This document shows positions 42,179 through 48,610 of a DNA stretch of 48,610 nt, in pieces. The notes below the pieces were generated by a model. That model saw only the letters and a program-made list of their open reading frames with translations. It ran no database searches and had not been told where the DNA came from. Every line of letters begins with the position of its first letter. Position 1 is the first letter of the stretch. Source of the DNA: an uncultured Lysobacterales bacterium. GTDB taxonomy: Bacteria; Pseudomonadota; Gammaproteobacteria; Xanthomonadales; SZUA-36. Where the stretch lies: assembly GCA_937924405.1 (NCBI GenBank), contig CALDVW010000006.1, forward strand, positions 1 through 48,610. The letters run 5' to 3'. The position numbers and the translations under genes were made by a program.

Positions 42179-43464
42179 GCGCGGGCGAGACCGGAAAAAC
42201 CGGGCTGAGAAAAGAGATCGGTCGCCTGGGTTTCGGCGCCATCGCGCTGAATGGCACCATCGGCGCCGGCATCTTTGCGTTACCGGCGATAGCGATCGAA
42301 CGCGCCGGCCTGTTCAGTCCCTGGGTTTACGTCGGCTGCGGCCTGCTGATCATGGCTATCGTGCTGGTTTTCGCGCGGGTTGCGAGCTACATATCCGATA
42401 CCGGTGGGCCGGTCACCTATGCCACGGTGGCATTCGGGCCTTTCGCGGGCTTCCAGACCGGGTGGGTGCTGACGCTCTCCCGAGCGGCGTCATTCGCCGC
42501 CAATGCCCACCTGATGGTGACTTATGCCGGGTGGTTCTGGGCGCCGCTGGCCGAAGGGATGGTGCACATGGCCGCGGTTCTTCTGGTCTGCGTTGTACTG
42601 ATGGTGATCAACATCATTGGAATCCGGCAGGGCATGCTGGCCATTTTTGCGCTGACCTTGCTCAAATTGCTGCCCCTTGTACTGCTTGTATTCCTCGGGA
42701 TCAGCCAGACCAACCCCGAAATCTTCACCGGAGCGATCATTCCACCGCTGGAATCGCTGGGGGGCACGATGCTGATCGTTTTCTATGCCTTTGTCGGTTT
42801 TGAAAGCGCCGTGATCCCTGCCGGCGAAGCTCGCAACGCCAAACGCGATATTCAGCTGGCCCTGGTGCGAACCATCCTCGTAATTACGGTCTTTTACTTC
42901 CTGATCCAGGTCGTCACTGTTTCCGTCGCCCCGGAAATAGCGGGAAGCAGGACACCGCTGGCGGACGTCGCCCTGATCCTGATGGGCGCGGCGGGCGCCG
43001 GGTTCCTCACCCTGGGTGCGGTTTTTTCGATTACCGGCAACCTGACCGCCAGCGTGCTGTCGGCGCCCCGGATGCTCTATGCCATGGGGCAACAGGGCAG
43101 CCTGCCGGCTTGGTTCGGCCGGGTCCACCCGCGATTCCACACTCCGGCGAACGCAATTTTGCTCTACGGCGGATTTTCGCTCCTGCTGGCATTGAGCGGC
43201 GGATTCGTGTTCCTGGCGGCAATGAGCACCGTTGTGCGGTTGATGGTCTACGTCATGTGCATTTCCACCCTGCCGATTCTGCAACGCAAACTGGGGGAAT
43301 ACGAGGGCCAGTTTCGTCTCTGGGGTGGCATGGCCATACCCCTTCTGGCCCTGTTTGTAAGCATCTGGCTGATGACGCACGCCAGGGCTGAATCCTGGCT
43401 ATATACCGGTGCATTCATGGTGCTGGGTGGCGTGCTTTACCTATTTACCGGGCGTAAAACGTAG
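42175..43464 (+). CDS. APC family amino-acid permease
   Basis: A 429-residue, 12-helix amino acid-polyamine-organocation carrier. GTIGAGIFALPAIAIERAG is the typical helix-1 Gly-rich substrate loop; YISDTGGPVTYATVAFGPFAGFQTGW, FYAFVGFESAVIPAGEARN and APRMLYAMGQQGSLPAWF follow. Probable proton-coupled amino-acid uptake; substrate unknown. GTG 42175 is chosen because it overlaps the stop of the secreted-protein gene by 4 bp (GTGA); a start at 42106 would run inside that gene. Confidence 0.88.
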   Translation: MSAGETGKTGLRKEIGRLGFGAIALNGTIGAGIFALPAIAIERAGLFSPWVYVGCGLLIMAIVLVFARVASYISDTGGPVTYATVAFGPFAGFQTGWVLTLSRAASFAANAHLMVTYAGWFWAPLAEGMVHMAAVLLVCVVLMVINIIGIRQGMLAIFALTLLKLLPLVLLVFLGISQTNPEIFTGAIIPPLESLGGTMLIVFYAFVGFESAVIPAGEARNAKRDIQLALVRTILVITVFYFLIQVVTVSVAPEIAGSRTPLADVALILMGAAGAGFLTLGAVFSITGNLTASVLSAPRMLYAMGQQGSLPAWFGRVHPRFHTPANAILLYGGFSLLLALSGGFVFLAAMSTVVRLMVYVMCISTLPILQRKLGEYEGQFRLWGGMAIPLLALFVSIWLMTHARAESWLYTGAFMVLGGVLYLFTGRKT

Positions 43465-43547
43465 GTCGGTGAATACGGGAATTTTGCGGTAGAATCCCGG
43501 CTGTTTCGCGCTGTGAAATGAATTATTTTGAGAAACGGAGAAAGTTC

Positions 43548-44990
43548 ATGAATCGATTTTTAACAAGTCTGCGCGCAAGCGCGCTGGTTTTCCTGTTTAC
43601 ATCACTGACGACCCCACTCGCCGCCCAGATTCCCGATAAGCAGGATCCTTCGAGTAAGGAGGACATCCAGAATGCGCTGACGGGAGGCGTTCCCCTGGGC
43701 CGTTGGAAAGAGGGACTACTGTTTGAAGGCATCAGCCCGCAGCCCTGGCTGAAGAGCGCGGCCAACTACTTCCCCGGCACCGAGCCGATTCAGCCTGAAG
43801 AAATGCGCATTACCTTCATGGGTACCTCGCCAATGGTGCGTCCGGGCCAGGCAGCAACGTCTATCCTCGTCGAACTGGGCAATGGCGATAAACTCGTTTT
43901 CGACCTGGGAGAAGGATCGATCGCAAATTATATCGCCGGAGGACATGCGCTGAATGAACTCAAACATGTATTCATCACGCACCTTCACGTCGATCACTAC
44001 GGCGCTTTGCCATACCTGTGGGCGTTCGGAACCTGGGGCGGCGGCTGGCACGAAAACCTGAACGTTTACGGACCCTCGGGGCGTACCCCTGAGTACGGAA
44101 CTGAAAAATTGGTGGAAGGCATGAAGATGATGATGGGCTGGCACACGGATGCGTTCAGCGTGTTTCCGGTGGGCAAGGGTTGGGACATCAAGGTTCACGA
44201 ATTCGATTTTCGCGACAACGGCGGCGTTGTCTACGACAGGAATGGCGCGAAAGTCATTCACTGGCAGCGTTCCCATGCGAAGGACGGCGCCTCGGGCTAC
44301 CGGCTCGACTGGAACGGTCTCTGCTTCGTTTGGACCGGCGACGGCAGGCCAAACAAGCTGGACATCGAGTATGCCAAGGGCTGTGACGTTTACGTCACCG
44401 AAATGCAGGTGGAACTGATGTCCATCAGCTCTGGTGTGCAGGGTGTTCCACCATTCCTGGGCCGCTACACCATCGACACGCATCACACGGTCGGCTATGG
44501 CGCCGGTTATATGGCCAGCAAGATCGAGCCGCGACTGCTGATGACCACCCACCAGGCTTTCGATCCTTACCAGAACGAGGAAGCCACCGCCCAGATCCGG
44601 CACCACTGGAAAGGTCCTTATCACTTCGGCGCGCCGGACGGTGTCACGGTTAACGTGACCAGGGAAAGCATCTGGGTACGGGATGGTATTCTCCCCGACT
44701 TCCCAAATGCCAGGTCGCCACAATTCGATTTCAGCAACGGTCAGCTTGTGGTGCCGCATCCGCCGACCAGCCGGAAGGAAATCCAGGAGCCCTTCGTGCG
44801 GGAAAACGAAATCGACCCGGCCCTGTACTATCCCGAGGGCTACATGCCTGAATTGCTGCCCGAATGGCCCGTGGAGGGCGACCTGGTCGTGCCGCTCGAG
44901 GCCGCGCCCGATGATTTGGTTGACGGTATGGGCGAATCCTGGCGCTTGCGGGAAGCCAACAGGAAGGCGCTCGAAGAGCAGAACAAATAA
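43548..44990 (+). CDS. Exported MBL-fold metallo-hydrolase (GntH-like)
   Basis: A 480-residue protein with a signal peptide (first ~25 residues, ending LAA-Q). The metallo-beta-lactamase motif THLHVDHYGALPYLW supplies the zinc ligands HxHxDH, preceded by FMGTSPMVRPGQAATSILVELGNGDKLVFDLGEGS; WTGDGRPNK and TTHQAF are the later metal sites. Proteins with the TSPMVRPGQAATS block are sometimes annotated after the guanitoxin enzyme GntH; that function is not implied here. It begins with GGAG eight bases before the ATG and stands as the first gene of a short cluster; zwf follows 15 bp after its stop. Periplasmic hydrolase of unknown substrate. Confidence 0.86.
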   Translation: MNRFLTSLRASALVFLFTSLTTPLAAQIPDKQDPSSKEDIQNALTGGVPLGRWKEGLLFEGISPQPWLKSAANYFPGTEPIQPEEMRITFMGTSPMVRPGQAATSILVELGNGDKLVFDLGEGSIANYIAGGHALNELKHVFITHLHVDHYGALPYLWAFGTWGGGWHENLNVYGPSGRTPEYGTEKLVEGMKMMMGWHTDAFSVFPVGKGWDIKVHEFDFRDNGGVVYDRNGAKVIHWQRSHAKDGASGYRLDWNGLCFVWTGDGRPNKLDIEYAKGCDVYVTEMQVELMSISSGVQGVPPFLGRYTIDTHHTVGYGAGYMASKIEPRLLMTTHQAFDPYQNEEATAQIRHHWKGPYHFGAPDGVTVNVTRESIWVRDGILPDFPNARSPQFDFSNGQLVVPHPPTSRKEIQEPFVRENEIDPALYYPEGYMPELLPEWPVEGDLVVPLEAAPDDLVDGMGESWRLREANRKALEEQNK

Positions 44991-45005
44991 GCTTAGGTAA
45001 TTTTG

Positions 45006-46463
45006 ATGGACCCCTGTTATTTCGTGATTTTCGGCGCCGCGGGCCACCTGGCCAGCGAGAAACTGCTGCCTTCGCTGTACAGCCTGGAGCAGGCCGGCTG
45101 TCTCGGTGAGTCGCTGGGCATTATCGCTTTCGCACGGCGCGACTGGTCGACAGATGACTGGAACACGCGGCTTGAAGAACGGCTGCGTGAAGAGCCCGGT
45201 GACGAGGAAGTTTTGGCCCGATTTGTAAAAAGGTTCGAATTCGTACAAGGTGACCACAACGACCCGGCCGCCTACGGGAAATTGCATGAAGCCATCAGCC
45301 GGCCGCGGCAGGGCGTCTGTGAAAGCGTTGTCTTCTACCTGGCGGTTCCGCCCGCGGATTTTTTGCCGGTCGTCGAACGCCTCGATGAGGCCGGGCTGAA
45401 CAGCGCCGGCGGCAACCACCGAATCGTGGTCGAAAAGCCGTTCGGCACGGACCTGGCCAGCGCACGGCGGCTGAATGCAGAGCTTCACCGCCACTATCGC
45501 GAGGAGCAGATCTTCAGGATCGACCATTTCCTCGGCAAGGAAACCGTGCAGAACCTGCTGGTGTTCCGCTTCGCCAACGCGGTGATCGAACCGCTGTGGA
45601 ACCGTAACTACATCGACAACGTGCAGATCACGATGGCCGAGGACGCGGGCATCGGTAGCAGGGCTGGCTATTTCGACCGTTCCGGCACGCTGCGGGACAT
45701 GGTTCAAAACCACCTGTTGCAAGTCATGTCCATTGTGGCAATGGAGCCGCCGGTCAGCCTCGCGGCCGGGGATCTGCACGCAGAGAAAATCAAAGTCCTC
45801 AAATCGATTTGTGCGGTTGAAGCGGACAAACTCGACCGGATGGCAGTGCGTGCGCAATACAGCGCCGGACACGTCAATGGAATGGACGCTCCGGCTTACC
45901 GGGACGAGGATGGGGTGCCGGACGATTCCAACACCGAAACTTTCGTTGCCCTGAAACTGAACATCGACAACTGGCGCTGGAGCGGTGTGCCATTCTATTT
46001 GCGCAGCGGTAAGCGCATGGGCGCGAAGCAATCCATGGTCACTATCCGCTTTCGCGATCCCCCCCACCAGATTTTCGCGGACACACCCTGTGCGGGCGCC
46101 GAAGCCAACCGCCTGGTGCTTTCGATCCAGCCGCGCGAGACGATTCATTTCGAATTGCAGGCGCGCAAGCCCGGTCTTGACATGTCTTCACGGTTGTTGC
46201 GCATCGATACCGATTACCGCAGCGGAGATGAGCCCGCGCTGGACGCTTATGCTACGCTGCTGCTCGATGTGATTGAAAACGACCGGGGCTTGTTTATCGG
46301 CTTTGACGAGGTCGAAAAGTCCTGGGAAATCGTACAGCCGCTGTTGGATAAATGGCAGGGAAACGGCGATGGGCTGTGCTATTACCCGGCGGGAAGCAAT
46401 GGTCCCGCCGAGAGCATGCGCCTGTTGGAACGCAAAGATCAGGCCTGGCGGGACACAGTATGA
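45006..46463 (+). CDS. zwf: Glucose-6-phosphate 1-dehydrogenase
   Basis: A 485-residue cytoplasmic dehydrogenase that opens the oxidative pentose phosphate and Entner-Doudoroff routes, making [26 protein letters not shown] is the conserved substrate/catalytic motif, [15 protein letters not shown] and RSGKRM are also typical. One deviation: the usual GASGDL nucleotide loop reads [10 protein letters not shown], with His for Asp, which could affect coenzyme preference. Stop overlaps pgl by 4 bp. Confidence 0.95.
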   Translation: MDPCYFVIFGAAGHLASEKLLPSLYSLEQAGCLGESLGIIAFARRDWSTDDWNTRLEERLREEPGDEEVLARFVKRFEFVQGDHNDPAAYGKLHEAISRPRQGVCESVVFYLAVPPADFLPVVERLDEAGLNSAGGNHRIVVEKPFGTDLASARRLNAELHRHYREEQIFRIDHFLGKETVQNLLVFRFANAVIEPLWNRNYIDNVQITMAEDAGIGSRAGYFDRSGTLRDMVQNHLLQVMSIVAMEPPVSLAAGDLHAEKIKVLKSICAVEADKLDRMAVRAQYSAGHVNGMDAPAYRDEDGVPDDSNTETFVALKLNIDNWRWSGVPFYLRSGKRMGAKQSMVTIRFRDPPHQIFADTPCAGAEANRLVLSIQPRETIHFELQARKPGLDMSSRLLRIDTDYRSGDEPALDAYATLLLDVIENDRGLFIGFDEVEKSWEIVQPLLDKWQGNGDGLCYYPAGSNGPAESMRLLERKDQAWRDTV

Positions 46464-47173
46464 AAGATTATCAAATCAGGTGGCATATCCATGCCGACAG
46501 CGGCAAGTTGGCTGACGCCGCTACGCGAAGCATCTTGGAGCAGTCAGAGCAGGCAATCCGGGACCGGGGTGCATTCCTGATCGTACTGGCCGGTGGCTCG
46601 ACACCCGCGGCCATTTACCGTCTGTTGTCACAGGCCCCTTGCGAATGGAATAAGTGGCACATCTATTTTGGTGACGAACGCTGCGTGCCACGTGGCGCGA
46701 AAGACCGCAACGACAGCATGGCCCGCAACCTGTGGCTGGATCACGTTGGCATACCTCCCGAGCAGATTTACCCGATTCCGGCTGAACTGGGCGCCCGGGC
46801 AGGCGCAGATTCCTATGCCGAAACCCTTGCTGGAGTTGGTGATTTCGACCTGACACTGCTTGGGATGGGCGAAGATGGGCATACGGCCAGCCTCTTTCCC
46901 GGCGATCCCACAGGCGCCGGACCGCAGGCGCCGGACGTACTAGCCGTAATGAATGCCCCCAAACCACCGCCGGAGCGCATCAGCCTGAGCGCGAACCGCC
47001 TGAACCGCTCGAAGTCGGTCAAGGTGCTGATCACCGGCGCAGGAAAAAGGGAAGCCGTGGCGGGCCTCAGGCGTGGCGATGACATCCCCATCCGCGCCAT
47101 CGCCCCCGCGGCAGGCCTGGACCTGCTGTTGGACGAGGCGGCAGCCGCAACGGATCCCGGCGAACCTGGCTGA
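46460..47173 (+). CDS. pgl: 6-phosphogluconolactonase
   Basis: A 237-residue lactonase of the glucosamine-6-phosphate isomerase/6-PGL family. [42 protein letters not shown] and [16 protein letters not shown] are the conserved substrate-binding motifs. It hydrolyses the lactone made by Zwf. The ATG overlaps the zwf stop (46460-46463), giving a coupled zwf-pgl pair; no edd, eda or gnd follows in this window. Confidence 0.95.
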   Translation: MKDYQIRWHIHADSGKLADAATRSILEQSEQAIRDRGAFLIVLAGGSTPAAIYRLLSQAPCEWNKWHIYFGDERCVPRGAKDRNDSMARNLWLDHVGIPPEQIYPIPAELGARAGADSYAETLAGVGDFDLTLLGMGEDGHTASLFPGDPTGAGPQAPDVLAVMNAPKPPPERISLSANRLNRSKSVKVLITGAGKREAVAGLRRGDDIPIRAIAPAAGLDLLLDEAAAATDPGEPG

Positions 47174-47231
47174 TTTCCGAGAGCGGCCGGTATTTTTTCC
47201 GGTGAGACATGGCGTACAGTACCGGAACCAA

Positions 47232-47750
47232 TCATCCCGAGGCAGAAAACCAGGGATGTGTGCCAAATGCATTTCTGGGCACTCGCTCATGCCGAACAAC
47301 GTTCCACTCGAATCCTTGTATAACAGATTCGAGATAGTTCCTGAGTTGCGGACGAAGCCAGTACACGTGTGGAATCCAGCGAATAATTGCGGGAAAACCC
47401 TGAAGGGCCTGAGGGTATATGGTTATTCGAAGCGCACACTGGCTATCTTCCAGCGGTGTTATCCGCCACATAACTCGTGCCTTGGCGCCACCTTTCCCGA
47501 CGATGTCGAGGTCATAGCCGACGCCATCGATCCAATCAATAAATCGCCGCTCGTAAACCAGACCACTCAGATAATGAATCGCATCCCGCGATTGGGGTCC
47601 GGGCCACTCATGGACCGGGTTCTTTCTGCAAAATGGGTGGCATAGCTCAAGGTTGCCCGGACGCGAAATTACACGCCACACCTCATTTGCAGGCGCAGCA
47701 ATCTTTCTCTCGACACTGACAGGCCATTTGAAATCACTGTTGGTTGTCAT
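47232..47750 (-). CDS. SRPBCC (START-like) family protein
   Basis: A 172-residue protein with the polyketide cyclase/START beta-alpha-beta grip: VSVERKIAAPANEVWRVISRPGNLELCHPFCRKN at the start, VYERRFIDWIDGVGYDLDIVG and VMWRITPLEDSQCALRITIYPQ in the middle. Such proteins bind hydrophobic small molecules. Target unknown. Convergent with pgl, 58 bp apart. Confidence 0.78.
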   Translation of the reverse strand: MTTNSDFKWPVSVERKIAAPANEVWRVISRPGNLELCHPFCRKNPVHEWPGPQSRDAIHYLSGLVYERRFIDWIDGVGYDLDIVGKGGAKARVMWRITPLEDSQCALRITIYPQALQGFPAIIRWIPHVYWLRPQLRNYLESVIQGFEWNVVRHERVPRNAFGTHPWFSASG

Positions 47751-47765
47751 TGCATATATCGTGTA

Positions 47766-48610
47766 TCAGTCCAACTTTTGCAGCGGCCGGTACTTGATCC
47801 CGTGGAGCATCGCGTAAAGTACCGGAACCACGATCAGGGTAAGGATGGTCGCGAAGCCCAGTCCGAACATTATGGTGACCGCCATGCTCTCGAAAAACGC
47901 GTCCGCCAGCAGCGGCAGCATGCCCAGGATGGTGGTGATCGCGGCCATGGAGACCGGTCGCACGCGACTGACGCCCGAATCGATGATCGCCTGGTAGGGA
48001 TCCTTGCCGGAATGCAGTTCCGTGTTGATCTGGTCCAGCAGCACGATGCCGTTCTTCAGCAGCATGCCCGACAGGCTGAGCAGGCCCAGCAGCGCCATGA
48101 AGCCGAACGGGCGGTTCATCAGCAGCAGGCCGATGGTCACGCCGATGATGGCCAGCGGAACCGTGGCCCAGATCACCAGCGGCCCGCGCACGGCGTTGAA
48201 CAGCAGCACCGTGATCAGGAACATCGCAAGGAAACCCAGCGGAAGCGACGCGAACAGCGCATTCTGGGCCTTGGTCGAGCTTTCGAACTCGCCGCCCCAA
48301 TCGAGTTCATAGCCTTCCGGTAGCTCTATCGCCTCGATCTTCGGCCTCAGGCGGGCGAACAGGTCGGCGGCCGTGTCGGTTCCGAAGACATCCGGGTCGG
48401 TCAGCACCGACAGCGTGCGCTTGCGGTCCATGCGCTGGATCAACGGGTCCTCCCACTCGGTGCGGAATTCGCTGACGACCTCATCGATCATCACGTAACG
48501 GCTGAATATAGTGCTCCACAGCTGCACATCGTGGATGGTGTCGATGCTCAGCCGCTCCTCGTCCGGCAAGCGGACCAAAATTGGCATCAGGTTGGTGCCG
48601 TCGCGGTACA
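47766..48610 (-). CDS. RND efflux transporter permease, C-terminal part (5' end outside window)
   Basis: About 281 residues of an AcrB/MexB-type inner-membrane pump; the reading frame stays open past the window end (YRDGTNLMPILVRLPDEERLS), so the start is off-window. The fragment shows the second periplasmic porter loop and the last membrane block: PLAIIGVTIGLLLMNRPFGFMALLGLLSLSGMLLKNGIVLLDQ and the RPVSMAAITTILGMLPLL helix that carries the proton relay in RND proteins. It ends with MLHGIKYRPLQKLD. Substrate is not readable from this part. Confidence 0.93.
   Translation of the reverse strand, partial: YRDGTNLMPILVRLPDEERLSIDTIHDVQLWSTIFSRYVMIDEVVSEFRTEWEDPLIQRMDRKRTLSVLTDPDVFGTDTAADLFARLRPKIEAIELPEGYELDWGGEFESSTKAQNALFASLPLGFLAMFLITVLLFNAVRGPLVIWATVPLAIIGVTIGLLLMNRPFGFMALLGLLSLSGMLLKNGIVLLDQINTELHSGKDPYQAIIDSGVSRVRPVSMAAITTILGMLPLLADAFFESMAVTIMFGLGFATILTLIVVPVLYAMLHGIKYRPLQKLD

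Noticed and set aside
43467-43495. A TAGAAT -10-like box before the MBL hydrolase
   Set aside because: No -35 box at the right distance, so not called as a promoter.
43716-46148. An 810-codon open frame antisense to the MBL hydrolase and zwf
   Set aside because: Both sense genes have clear family motifs; long antisense frames are common in GC-rich genes with strong third-position bias.
1-48610. tRNA, rRNA, CRISPR arrays, insertion sequences and phage genes
   Set aside because: None recognised on reading the window; spacers are short and no repeat-spacer pattern or transposase motif was found.

Overview
The window looks like one chromosome segment of a free-living, probably aquatic, GC-rich Gammaproteobacterium. 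Support: a complete Mla phospholipid-transport operon with MlaA, SppA, oligopeptidase A, ExoIII, a monothiol glutaredoxin fused to rhodanese, an NhaD antiporter, and a C-terminal secreted module (in the protein at 41072-42178) that I recall from Xanthomonadales/Wenzhouxiangella-like genomes. The taxon is an inference; no rRNA or tRNA gene was seen. No phage, insertion sequence, CRISPR array or origin was recognised.

Layout. (1) 1-9.9 kb is a glucan-use locus: a GH3 beta-glucosidase (cut by the window edge), a sugar-porter MFS, an exported GH2-type TIM-barrel glycosidase, a 1144-residue GH94-related phosphorylase that fits beta-1,3-glucan phosphorylases (GH149/GH161), a convergent GPH-family symporter, and a PhyH-type dioxygenase with a near-perfect LacI-family operator upstream. 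(2) 10-18.9 kb is household and envelope genes: DUF3667 membrane protein, extended SDR, MATE exporter, PspC-PspA, SppA, an SDR, a lipoprotein, DgkA and a secreted protein. (3) 18.9-25 kb: oligopeptidase A, ExoIII, a GGGGTCAGAGTAAA inverted repeat, the three-domain glutaredoxin fusion, a SET protein and two little-known proteins. (4) 25-31 kb: an oligopeptide ABC importer (SBP, two permeases, two ATPases) ending in a LEA14-like lipoprotein. (5) 30.9-34.7 kb: mlaFEDCB plus mlaA, all with overlapping or nearly abutting ends. (6) 34.75-35.4 kb holds no convincing protein gene but a candidate large structured RNA. (7) 35.6-48.6 kb: MltF-like transglycosylase, DUF302 protein, PPIase and HupE/UreJ, NhaD, a secreted protein, an APC permease, an exported MBL-fold hydrolase, zwf-pgl, an SRPBCC protein and the C-terminal part of an RND pump.

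The most unusual item is the ~610-nt RNA candidate on the minus strand between mltF and mlaF. It has a TTGACA promoter, an intrinsic terminator with a nine-T tract, and six consecutive stem / GGAA-GGAA symmetric internal loop / stem / tetraloop units whose helices differ in sequence but keep pairing. Near its 3' end an 8-nt perfect match links a hairpin loop to the segment next to the terminator. It could be a stand-alone RNA or a very long leader of the mla operon, whose first start codon lies about 60 nt past the terminator.

How the genes may work together: exported glycosidase and GH3 shorten glucan, MFS carriers import oligosaccharides and glucose, the phosphorylase yields glucose 1-phosphate, and zwf-pgl at the far end can feed the resulting glucose 6-phosphate into NADPH-producing metabolism. 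The middle of the window is dominated by envelope maintenance (Mla, Psp, SppA, MltF, DgkA).
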